Shown here one piece after another: positions 49,901-62,000 of a stretch of 64,000 bases of DNA. Position 1 is the stretch's first letter. Each line of letters starts with the position of its first letter. Both the position numbers and the translations under genes were made by a program. The stretch is taken from assembly GCF_028554725.1 (NCBI RefSeq), contig NC_071667.1, positions 86,714,001 through 86,778,000 of the forward strand, read 5' to 3'. The stretch comes from Zeugodacus cucurbitae. Lineage: Eukaryota > Arthropoda > Insecta > Diptera > Tephritidae. The notes below the pieces were generated by a model. The model did no database searches. It was not told where the DNA came from and saw only the letters and a list, made by a program, of their open reading frames with translations.

Positions 49901-52900
49901 ATTCTTTGCACTGTGAAAAGTTTTAATTGCTGTTGGAACAATGGCAGTGATGGGACCTAACAGCGCAAAAACAGGGGAAGGCAGGGAAATCAAAACTGCA
50001 ACAACATCGACTGAATTGTGCCCCAGTCCAGTGACACTCTGGCTGTGATTGACGAATCGTTCGTCGCAAAAGCAAACAGTTCGATCACCCACTGGGTGTG
50101 ACTGTCTCAGTGGCTGTGTCTAGGCTTTTGAGTCATTTCAAATATTCATTATACAATTATTACTTAATTAAACATAACCCCACTTAATCGCTACTAGTTA
50201 ATTTCATTGCGGATGCGCTGTTTTCACGCGAGGACACGCGTGTACGTAATTTCGAGTTAATTAAAATTCAATTTCGCTAATCGGCTGTTCTGCGAACTTT
50301 TCTACTCAGTACTCGTGTATACAGGGCGCGGGAGCGTTGAAATGCTCAAAACAAAAGCGCCAATGTGTTAGCGTATATACACACTGGAGCAGAGGCAGAT
50401 CTATATGAAGATAGTTGCTGAAGTAAATAAAGTATCGAGTACTAGAAAGTGACAAGTATTCAAAATCAATTTGAATGGCTTGACAATATTAACGTCGTTT
50501 ATTACATCAGCAATGAATATCAAATGCGTTTATTTAAGAAATCCACTGCTTTCAATTCAAGAGTGCGCTAGCTTTTATATCCAACGAGAACAAGAACTCT
50601 AGTCTACTACGAAAACATAAAGGCACAACTTTGTTAAGAGAAACACGCAACTAAAAACTAATTATGGTGCAACTTAATGCTAATAAATGTAAAATGCCCT
50701 CAGCTACAAACAGTTTCACACACACATTCGTACATGCAAGGATATGTTTACCACGATTCCACCACGATAATGACAGCAAACAACAAACGCAATGAAGATT
50801 TCACAACAAACCGACACACATACACACACAGTGGCAAAGAGTCAACAGGATGTCGACGTCGCATTTTGACACGCTGCGGAAGTCAGCTAAGCTAATTATA
50901 ATTTCACAATGCCATTTGCAATTACTATGCTCCTGCAGTGCAGGGTCCATGGGTCGATGGGTCGCTTGCAGGTGGTGGAGTTGCATAATCAATTTAATGG
51001 CAAAAACAATCTATGCATAATTTCATCAAAAGCGGTTCTCCATAATGGCGCACAGACATCGATATGGAAGCGCAATAGAAATGCGATTTAAATCGAATTT
51101 AATTTTCGCTTGAAGGACAGAGTCTTACACAAATGATGTGATGTCCCCTCTCGTCTTACAGACAATACGTGCATATAGAGACAGGTACATATGCAAACGC
51201 AATTAAATTCAAATGTCACTCTGAGACATTTCCTCTGACAGCATACTCGATAAGTGAGCTTCAAGGTGAATGCATTAGACTGCTTGCACTTTTCTCACTT
51301 TGGCCATTAACATAATATTAAGGAGAAGATGAAGAAGAAGAAGAAGAAGGTGAAACAACTGCAAACTTTGTAATCGAATTTAAAGTAACACAAATTTCGT
51401 TATTGACAGGGAATTTAATAGTTGCAACACGAAGTACGTCTGTCATTTCGAGCTAATTATTTCTTAAAGTACATTAAATTTTATTTATTTTTTTTGCGCT
51501 TTTATCTGTATTAATATGTTGGGAATACATATTGAAATTGATTTTTCGGCTATCATATTTTGAAACCCTCACAGGAGGAGCTATTTTATACTAAAAGTGT
51601 TTCGTTGCCGGGAAATTTCTTGTTTAAATTTAGTAAAATCCTCTATGAAGCACCGCTTAAGACCTCTCGTGCCACACGTGATATCATACAAAATGTCTGC
51701 CTCTTAAAAATATTCAAATAACCCGAAAACCGATTAGTCGAATATCCGGTTTGTAACCGTTCGTATGAATATTAACCGATTAATACTATTCGAATAGTCG
51801 TTCTACTATCATTATTCGAATAGTTGTTTCACTGCCACTGTTCGAATAGTTGCTCTGTTGCGAGTATTTAAATAAATAGTAATTGTTTGAAAGCCAAGCA
51901 GCCTTTGATTTTTGTTTGCTTTTATTTGTGAAAATGTCAATTGTACGCATTTTCCGTGAGTTTTACTTTTTTTAATATATGTATGTACATACATATGTAA
52001 ATAGAAATTTAATGAACTTCCACTATTCGAATAGTCGACAACTTACTACTGATCCTGCAAACCGATTATTATTATTCGAAAAATGCCCTATCCGGTTAAT
52101 TCGGGTAGTCGATTAGTCGAATACCAAGAGCTCTAATACATACACATGTAGGTATGTACAAATCGTAGTATAAACTCAAGCGCCAGGGAAAATAACGAGG
52201 ACTCGCGATTTTCCATCGCTAATGGCGAAAAATTGTCTACACATGTGTGCATAGATGGTTCTACATATAAAGTATGTTATTGTATTCCCTATGTTAAAGT
52301 ATTGAGGCAAAATAGTAGCACAGACCGCGACAAGATGCCGCTTCGATGTGACGTTTCAGTCGAGAAGCTTCCATTTTTATTTGAGAATTATAGCTGAGTA
52401 TGCTTGTAGTTTAAATGCAGTAAGTACACTCTTATGCATATAATGTAAATATGTATCAATAGGTAATGTACACACACGTCTTTGGTATGCATAACGCAGT
52501 TTGGCGGTAGGAGCGCTGCAGCGAGGCAGGATGACAGAAAATCACATTTGGAGCGAAAAATGCGGAAAACATGGAAAATTGACATTAAGTAACTTACTCG
52601 TGGAAGTTAAGAGCATAAAAAGGCATCAACATTTTTATAGTCGAAGACTCTTCACAATGCATGTGTATAAACTCATATATATACATATATAAGTGTATAG
52701 GTATATGTACCTAATAGGAAATTCAACTAATTCTAATATTATTTAGTCAACGAGTACACGAGTCCACACTGAATGGTACGGAAGAAGTTGCTGGACCGTG
52801 AACATTTATATATTAAATTGTTTTCGGACTCGACTTAGTATGAAAGTGGCCCACTATAAGAGACCCATCGATGTGTTCCGAAAGTCAATAATTTTTAGAT

Positions 52901-55900
52901 AACGGATTTTAAATAACTTTCATCTCAAACACATTTTACCGTATTCAAGCTGTAGTTTGCACCTGAGAGTGACGTGTTAAGGTTGTTTGCAAGAAAAATC
53001 AAACTCATAAATCAAAATGTCAAATTCCCGTTACATATGAGACAGCTGCGGCAACGCTACTTCGCACCAATAGCGCATTCATGCAACGGTTGACGCAGGC
53101 AGATGCAGCTGCAACATCGCAGCACCGTCAATCCTTTGTTGTATTTTCCAATTTCCAATTTCATACTCACATTTCATTTCATTCGCTCGCTCGCTCTTCT
53201 CTCTATTTAACACTAGTTTTTTGTTCACGTTTATTTATATAATATCCGAGGGGGACAACTTACATGTGGATTGGTTTTCAAATATCTCCAATTTTCCTCC
53301 GTCGTATACCAACCGGAGCAGATGGGTAGGAATGAGAGCAGCGCAGGCAACAGCCAAACCATTAAGAGCATGAAGTAGACACGACCCTGCGTCATAATCA
53401 ATGGATAATCGAGTGGCTGCACAATCGCATAATACCTGCAATGTGGGTCAATTCAAACGGTCACAAAAAATACATTTTTTTTTCACAAACCATCAAACAA
53501 ATGCCCACTTGTTTTTTCTACTTACCGATCCACGGATATGCAGCAGAGATGCATGATGCTCGCCGTTGAGAAGTAAACATCGAAACTATTCCACACGTCG
53601 CACATCACGGCGCCGAACATCCATTTGCCGGTAATCTCAACGGAAGCGTTGAAGGTCATGGCGCACAGGGCCACTAGCATATCGGCCACAGCCAATGAAA
53701 CCACAAAGTAATTCGTGATAATGCTGTGAATTGAATGCAAAATCAAAAAAAAAAAAATTATGAATCAGCAAATGCATAAAAAAATTTAAAATTCTGAAAG
53801 AGTGTCAATCAAATTCAATAGTAAGGTCTTTAATAAAAATCGTGACTCGATCATTTTGTTGTAATTTGCGGAAATATCTTTAGGATGTTTTAACTGTTGG
53901 TATATTAAAATGCAATCTAAATTCCAATATCATTTAGAAAAAGATTTGAAGTACCCTGTTTCCTTATGTAAGAAATCCCCCACATATATACATATAGAAG
54001 ATATTTGTCTTAACTTTTCTGTTTTTGAAAGCAATAGATTCTTAAAAAAAGAGAGAATAAAAAAGTTTTCAACGAAAAAAATGCGCAATATTTTGGAATG
54101 AGCCCAAACACAAACGGACATGCCTCATTCTATATTTACACCGATAACTATATATATATGTACTGGTGTGTGTAAAGTTGTGTTTATTTGATAAATGCGA
54201 AACCATTTACCAGATTTTTTATGAAAAGGCAGACAGACAGGAGCAAAAGAAAACACAAAAAATGGAGATTTGCTCAATATTTCTTCCAAAGTCAGATCAA
54301 TAACGGCTGTTGATGGCAACGTCGACAGGCGAAAAGCGCATCAAAACAATTGAAATATCAAAATTCCCATCGTTCGGAGGTGTGAGAGCTCTTTGCAAAG
54401 ACAGGCCATGAAGATAGGCATTCTACACAGCCTCCCTAAAGCAGTCATCATTCAGTGTTTCATTTGTCAAGTTTTCAGAGCTCATTTGCTGCTACATTGA
54501 AATATTGTTTGATGAAGTCATTAGGCAGGGTTGAAACTGTCGCTTATTGATTGCCGTTATTGGCTTATTTGTTATTGTTGTCGGTGTGGCTGTTATTGCC
54601 ATCACGCGTAGTCACTTTTGCGAGCGAGTAAAGAACCGCTTATTTGTAAAGCCATTTGCAAGTTACGCTAACGCCGATTTGAGCCCTCTCTCCAATATAT
54701 TGAATGCAAATGCGAGTATGGCAATGAGAAGTGACAACTAATAAAATTTGCAATTTTGCTGACTGTACACTGTTTGTGGTCGTATATGTGTGTATGCTTA
54801 AGTATGGAGTAAATGGAAATAAAATACTTGGATTACGATATGTGAAAACCTTCAGAAGCAAATTAAACGATTTTTCTCTTTCAGGATTTAAACAGCCGCC
54901 TTGATGGATGTGGTTAATGGTGATGCCTTGATCTCTTTTCAGATACTCTGATTTCGATGTTTTTCATAAAACTTCTTCTGTCTGTTTGATGAAGGCAATT
55001 CCAAATTGGGTCTATCCTCCATTTCCTTTCATAATAAGAAGGCATGCAGAAACTTCTCAAAAATATAATAAATATTAGTACTGGCATTTATTTTATTCCT
55101 CCCTTTTTAGAACCTAAATTGCCACATGTCCCGGATGCATATAAATAGTTTAAAGAGTCATTATCCTCATAAATCTACTTATTAGCAAGCAAGAGAATAC
55201 GGTTAAATATGTTTCTGCCATTCTCATATAGTACGAATGTAAAACCTATATGCTTAGAACCCGACATAATTAATTTCATGTTGTGTGAAGTGTAAAATAT
55301 CGAAATCTAAAGCATTCACAGAAAAGGTGAGCGCGGATCATAAATTAGAGCCGCGTGAGCATAAATGTGCCAACTTCGTTATGTTGAACAATTCAAGCAG
55401 AATATGCACATTAAAAGCGATTTTATTTCAATGCGAAAGCTTTACAGCGCCTAGTCACGTAATTAGATGTTTCTGCGTTTCGAATTTGCCTCTGCCCGAG
55501 GCGAGGGATTGCTGTCTCAGCGTTTGATTACTCATACGCACCGGCAGCCGTCTGCGGATAACGCCTTTTTCACCACACTTTCACTCCAATTCCTTCTTAT
55601 TTCTTTTTTTATTTTATTTTATTGTAATTTCCTTTTTTGCTGCGTGCACCGTTGGCAATTTGTCAATTTTCTGAATTGATATTAAAATTTCACGTCGATA
55701 ACGGCACGCAAACATACACACCTAAAGACATACAGACATACACATGTTATATATACGAGTCTATATATAATATAAAGGAGCAGACAAAAGGGGCGAATGG
55801 GCGCAGCCAAGAGGAAAATTAAACAAGTGGAATTGTAAATGCAAATGTTGGATTCGCTGTCATTCCGTTTGCTCTCCTTTATTTATATCAGCCGGGTCTT

Positions 55901-58900
55901 TAATCTGGCTCGGGTTCCCACAGTAATGTTGTTGCGTTAATATTTGATCTTATAAGAGTACGTGGCTGGAAGGCGCACACAAATCTTTGTTGCCCGAAAG
56001 GTGACTCCGCAGCTATTAGAAGACAGACGAAGCATTCTTTCAGGTGTACTAAGCATGCCCTCAGGTATGCACAACACATTTTACTTACTTATTTACGAGC
56101 AAGGGGTGTTCTGTAGGCGTGCGCAGCAAAGTGTTAACTGCTTTGGCGGTCGCTGCCCTGAAGCGGAGCTGAGTCTGAATTAACACAGTGTAGCTTGTGT
56201 GTGTATTGTCTTGTGTCTCGCCAATGCCATTTGGCATTGTGACATTTGAATACACATTTAATGTGTCGCTGGGAATTGGCAAGCGACGGGCGGCAAGCAC
56301 ACTGAGCGTTGTATAAAACAACCAACAAAAGGGGGAGTAGGGACAAACGGTTTCCAATAGGAAAGTAACTGCCAGGCAACGTCAAGCTTGGTTCCCGCCT
56401 TGGCATTAGCGCGAGCCTACAAGTGTCGGGAGTGCTATACGAGAGTCATGATAGGGGACGCACTGGCAAATAGACAAGTTAGATGACTGGCTTTATGGGA
56501 ATACTCGCACTTAACCTTCTCGTAACTAGGATGTGCTCACGCTGCTGCAGAAGCAAGCCAAGCAAGAAGCACGCCGTCAAGCAGAAATGGGAAATTAAGC
56601 TTAATTAGTATTAGGATTCCGACTCAAAGCACACATGCTCAGCCACAGACATGCGTGTGTGGTTGAGTGTGGCATTCATTTGGGGGGTTTGCGTGCATAA
56701 AAATGGCAAATTACAAATGCCATTAATAAATGATGGCACGATATTAAAGAATTTATGAGACTTTCACTCTCTGGCCAAAACTTTTGTCCAATATACAGAG
56801 CTGGACAATTAGTAACTTTTGCAACTACACAAAATGGTTTATGGCTCGGATATACATAGGTGGTAATGGGCACGCATATTCGCATCACAAGTATCCTGCC
56901 GGGTTAAGTTGTTTAGTTGAATTATTTAATTTTAATTGTTGAAAAAAGTACCCTTTTTAATTATCCCCTAGCAGATGCCGTCAATTAGTTAAACTGACTT
57001 TAATTTATGTTTTGACAATTGGCTATGTGATCTATCTAGTTTCTAGTTTAGATAGGCATTCAGATGAAAGATAAAGCTTTCATTCGATTTAAATTTTAGG
57101 TTTATTTCAATGTTGATAATAACACAAAAGCGATTCACTTGCAATGTTCTGCTATTTGATTAGCAGATTTCTTTCCAGAAGGCTATTTACCGAAGAGGCC
57201 GATAATCCATCAAAAGAAGAATGCAGCTTACAAGTATGCATAATTCTCTACCCAACTTACCTGAATGACTAAGATTATCCTTGAATTTAATATTATCAAA
57301 TATATTTAATGCACAGCTGTTTTGGTGCAATTTTCGATTCAAGCTTTTTATATAGTTCATTCAGATTTAAGTTTATGTGGTAACTTTGCCTCCACTTCGG
57401 GTTTTGTTTTAATATTCTGACAATAACATAGTTGCTCCTACTTAATTGGGTAATAACAAGTTCTTGAAACACAACGCTTAATGCAAATCCAGCTTGAGAG
57501 GCTGTATTGCAACGTATAAAGCATGCCATTAACAACAACGTACTCATATCATGTATACAGCTATTCATAAACATGTACTGAATCAGTAAATAAATATGGA
57601 TTTCAAATAGGTGGGGACACTGTTAAGCCATGAAAATATAATCTGTAATACTATATTCCGTTACTGCATTAAGCACGTACACTAGTTAACATTTTAGTAT
57701 GGTCATAATCATAACCGTAACGAAGAACATGAGCACAACCATCATGGCGTATACGCAACTAACTTTCTCCCACAAAGAACAAAGTCTGGTGCTGCACCAT
57801 TCCATTACATTACAATATATACATTACATATATACTGTTTACAAAATGTTTCCAATAACGCACGACTAATTTTTTGGGCCCTCTACAAGTAAAAAGTGTT
57901 AAATATAGTACAATGTATAGAACCCAACCTTTGTCCATATTGCGACAACTGCCATAATAAGATGGATGTTGTACATATATAATTTTGACATTGAGGAAAA
58001 ATTATGACTAATATAAGAAGCTTTACGAGTATATCTGAGTCCTTGTAATGAATCATATTATATCATTTTTACTATAGGAATTTTTAACTACAGGAATTGC
58101 GTACTCAATTGGTTTTTAGACAAATTCATCCTAACCTCACATGAGCATCAACGATTAATGTGTAATGGGTTTATAGAACAATGTTCTCAACGAACGACAC
58201 ACATCCCGTCCCCCGTTAACAACACAGCAATACTCACCGCAATTTCCGATGCCGCATAACGGACACAATAACCAGCACATTGCCGAGTATGGCAGCGAGT
58301 ATAATGAGTATAATAACGCAGCATTTGAATATGACAAATGCCAAGTGTGTCGACCATTCAGATGTGGATGCTGACGCAGCCGTCGACGTTGACGTCACAG
58401 CAGACGCTAACGAGTCGTTGAGTGCTTTTGCCGCTGCGGACGTGTCCACTGCCACCGCCGATTTGATAGGAACTAAATTGCTGCCACTATTTCCACTCCC
58501 AAGGCCAGCACGGCTGTCTGTGCCCTTGCCGCCGCCACTGCCATTGCCGCCTTCGTCGTTCAGCAACACACTCGCCATGAAACTCAAATATTTCGGTTGA
58601 TCCCCCTGCAGAGGTGGCGTTTGTGCTGCAACAGCACCCGTACCAGTTCCCATTATGGCAATGTGCTTTTCCAAAGTAATTGCGGCTTTGGTAGCCGCAT
58701 CTTTGACAGAATCCGCACCGGCAATAATTCTTAAGTGCTCGTCGTTCGCCGCCGCCGCCGCTGCCACACCAACCACATTCCCTGAAAAAGCCACAGGCAA
58801 CACGAGCATGACGACCGCGACCAAAACTAGACTTTTAGTTGCCGTTCGAGTGTTGTTGTAGGCTGTTGCGCTGTTCGTCGCTGCCGTCACCGTTATTGCG

Positions 58901-59085
58901 CTCGCAGTTACATTCGCTGAGTTGTTGTTGGCACTCGTTGTGGCTAATGATTGTGGCATTGCGTCTGCTGGCGTTGATTGTACTCGCATTGATGTCTGGC
59001 TGGCTCTCGCCTTATTTACTCTTGATGTCTGTTGCTTTTGTTGCTGTGTTTCTATTGCTGTTGGCATTAACAGCGTTGACGGCAT
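43987..59085 (-). CDS. Octbeta2R: beta-adrenergic-like octopamine receptor Octbeta2R, 618 aa
   Basis: Seven coding exons join in phase: 59085-58238, 53723-53526, 53435-53264, 47767-47631, 47267-47085, 46941-46788 and 44151-43987. Almost all donors are GTAAGT, GTGAGT or GTATGT. This Gs-coupled rhodopsin-family receptor raises cAMP in response to octopamine in fly neurons, muscle and oviduct. TM1 is about 248-275 with GNVLVIVSV, and Asp297 is in LAVAD of TM2. Asp331 in TM3 binds the amine, followed by DRY at 348-350. TM5 has serines at 420 and 424 before Pro428. TM6 has CWAPFFLWY and TM7 has NPIIYAYF. The third loop QISQIPKPRPSIQVEQST and the C-terminal STASSEIHM and LQPLY segments match the Drosophila Octbeta2R protein as I recall it, separating it from Octbeta1R and Octbeta3R. 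The extracellular N-terminus is long (about 245 residues), Ala/Thr/Ser-rich. The frame is open upstream to 59361 but has no ATG there. Confidence 0.93.
44152..46787 (-). other. Octbeta2R last intron
   Basis: The intron runs from donor GTAAGT at 46787 to acceptor TTCTTTCCAG. It contains TG-rich tracts (about 44821-44845). In Drosophila the receptor has alternative C-termini, so an alternative last exon could be here; reading on past 46788 adds only six codons before a stop. I did not find a convincing second tail. Confidence 0.6.
51324..51350. repeat. (GAA)n tract
   Basis: About eight GAA-type units with one GAT. Confidence 0.8.
51700..52135. mobile_element. hAT-like non-autonomous element with TTCGAATAG subrepeats (ends approximate)
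   Basis: The right end read inward is TAGAGCTCTTGGTATTCGAC, followed by TAATCGACTACCCGAATTAA. The left end has CTCTTAAAAATATTC followed by AACCGATTAGTCGAATATCC, so subterminal motifs (ATTCGA, CCCGAA, CCGG) occur in inverted arrangement, though the outermost bases are not clearly matched. Inside are four or five copies of (A/G)TTCGAATAGT(C/T)G at about 51788, 51815, 51840 and 52024. TAGAGC-type ends and this composition recall small insect hAT elements. No target duplication could be confirmed. Confidence 0.4.
53724..58237 (-). other. Octbeta2R first coding intron, 4.5 kb
   Basis: Donor GTGAGT at 58237, acceptor AATTCACAG ending at 53724. It separates the N-terminus plus TM1 from TM2. No coding sequence or mobile element was recognised inside. 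Confidence 0.7.
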
Positions 59086-62000
59086 ACGGCGCACATTGTG
59101 TGCGTAATTTAAATAGTGATTGCGGAAAACCTTACGACCATTTGCTTTGAAACCGAATGGGCTTAGTGAGCAGCAGCGGCAAGGGCGGCCGGCTTGTGTG
59201 CCAATACATGGTTGCGACTGTTTAAAGACGACGCTACTTTCGTGGTTTCTGAGGCAACAATACAAATTGCTCTCTCTTAACAACGTTGAGGCTTTTTGAC
59301 TTATGACATAATTATTGTTGTTGTTGTTGTTATATTTTACATTTTCATCACTATTCCTACTTTAGATTAACGGTGGTTGATATCGCATTCGAAACGTTGC
59401 TGAAAATAAAATAGACAAATTTAATACATTTCATATGCATATACCTTGGTATGTGTGTGTGTGTGTAAATGAAAACGAAATCCTATATAAAGTGCCAGTG
59501 CCAACATTTATTAGCCAGCTGAAATTCCCAGACACGTACAAAGTCATTACCCATGCTTAAGCCAAGGAGGCATGTACGAAATGTATCCGTATCCTGGCTG
59601 AAATTGGAAAACCTATTTTTAGCCTAGAAAGTAGACGGAACCGCAAATATTATTATTATTTTGATTATTTTGTCAGCCCATCACATTTGCGCGTGCAGCG
59701 GCATTAATTTGGAGTTGCTTGTTGCTTCCAAGTGATAAAATTGAAATCTCTCTGACATGATGCAGTGAAGGGGCAACTGAATCAGTGTCAGGTAAGATTT
59801 TCAAGTTATGTCCCCAACAGTCCTTATTACAAAATATACGGCACTCTTTCACCAATCATATGTACGAGGGAAACTAAAAAGTGATATACTGGTGGAAAGC
59901 AAATTTTTAAAATTAAGAGTTTTAACGAAAAGTCACTCAGCCACTCAGTCTACTTCATTACTTATTAATGTCATATCATCTCAGGTTGTCTGCCGACAAA
60001 TCTACGTACTATTTCAAGTAAACAAACGAGACTCGTGCCATCGCACCACACATCCACAAAGTCATCAATTTGCAAATAATATTTACTTTGTAATTTCATT
60101 CCATCTGCCGTATTGGCAACGTAGAAATCCCTCCGCCAAAGTGATTCGTGAGGAGAATTATACTAAATGTGTGTAAAGCCAGGCGTGCCTATGCTTTAGC
60201 TGGGCTTAAGCAAAGAAATGGGTCGTCCATGAATACATTCCTCATTATGCAAATGTAATCATGCGTGCATGTTGGTATGCAAATAAGTGTGCTAAGCACT
60301 CACATTGCCCCGCCTTTTGGAATTAATAAAACATATCTTTAGTTTTCTACGGGAATTTCATTAATTCATACTCACTTACATTTCCACATATGTTCATATA
60401 TATATATATATGTATATATACATGAGAAATGATTTCTGACCTTTTTGTATGAGAAGTGAGAGATCCGGAGAGTTTACAAGAGATGATACACACATACGTT
60501 GCATACTTGTAGGAGCAAACAACTCAACTCTTCATAAATTATCATATATAAATATACATATAGTCGAATATTCACAAGAAATAGTTTCCTAACGGAATCA
60601 ATGAACCAACGAACTTGCCATTGCTCTTGATAAATTTTTGTCAAACCAACCGCAACGCAACAACAATTGCCAGTATTTCGGCTTATACTTTACTCAGCTT
60701 CAACCTGATTTATAGCCAAAACAGTTGCTGGCTTTCCCTGCTGCCACCTCTATCTCTATCTGTATCTGTACTAACTATACAAAATACAAAACAAAACTAT
60801 AACTGTAAAACTTATTACTCAATGGACATCATGCGGAAGAATGGCTTTCGCTCACAAACAAAGTTCAGTATACGCCCCGGAGTCTATTAGTATACCGATT
60901 ATCTTCAAAACCACTCCAAATGTACGCTAAAAATATCGCAGCTCTCATAAATAACTCATTTAGCCAAATTTCGTTTCATGCTGTCTTCAAATTCTAATAG
61001 AAATTCCGACATTAAGGAATTGAATTAGCGTTAATTGGCTAATATTTGCCGAAAAATGAAAAATGGTTGAGGGCACATAACAAATGGCGACTGTCAAGTC
61101 AAGCGAACAAATTACAACCGAACGTTGATATATTGAAATATGCATACCCAGTTGGAAAGTGCGAAGGCAAAAAAAATGCCAGAGTAAGTGAATTGGTAAT
61201 GCATACTTCAACTTCCACACATTCTTTGGTGTTGCGATTTCTTGCTGCTTTTTCTAACACCCGCTTCAAGCTATCTACATCTATCTTATGAACTCTTCCA
61301 CTTATTCATATTAGATATTTCACTCTCCTCTTCCAACAGGGTTTTGGAAAGTTTGCGTGCTTAGGAGCAAGAAGCGAAAATATGAATTTTGCGCCAAAAC
61401 CAGAAACAGAATTAAGTGTTCGCAACGAAACTGGGACAACTGTGCTTGTACAAAGCCTTGCGCCAAAGACACAGTAAGACACAGTGTAACAAATGACCTT
61501 GAAACACCGAATCGAAGAAAGATGAGCAACGGTTCAGACGTTTTTCTGAAACAGCAGGGAACAGCAATCGCCTGCTCATATTGGAAAACTGATGGGGCGC
61601 CAAATGCGTATAACTTCCAGTACGTAACAAACCCCCACCCCGCTTCTCCACACGCATTGGGTGGCCACTGAAAACGTAATAGTTCACTTAAACTCACTGT
61701 CAATTGGATGACGGCCAGCGAGGATTATTCATTTCGTGCGCGTCTGCGGCTCACCGCGTAAATAAATGCCTCCAATAAAATATTCGATAAGCATGGCAGC
61801 TTTCTGTGGCTTCAAACACTGTAAATTTGTTGTTAAACACACAAAATTGACGTTCAATATCGGCTCCCATATACAAATATATGTATATTCGTAGATAGCG
61901 GGGGGACGTTAGACGTTGTTGTTGTACTTATGCACTTAATCAATATTTCGCTCAGATTCGCTATTATTTTAGCTATTTACATTTAAAATTGCCTCCCTTT

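Larger units (their letters stand above)
47768..53263 (-). other. Octbeta2R third coding intron, 5.5 kb
   Basis: It lies between the exon coding for extracellular loop 2 and that for TM5. It contains an hAT-like AT-rich element (about 51700-52135), a GAA tract (51324-51350) and no coding sequence I can support. Confidence 0.7.

Noticed and set aside
58280..59150. Plus-strand frames opposite the receptor N-terminus
   Set aside because: Complement of the Ala/Thr-rich Octbeta2R exon; no independent support.
61320..61703. Overlapping frames on both strands of about 100-127 codons
   Set aside because: Neither strand shows a domain, signal peptide or conserved motif; mutual overlap suggests chance.
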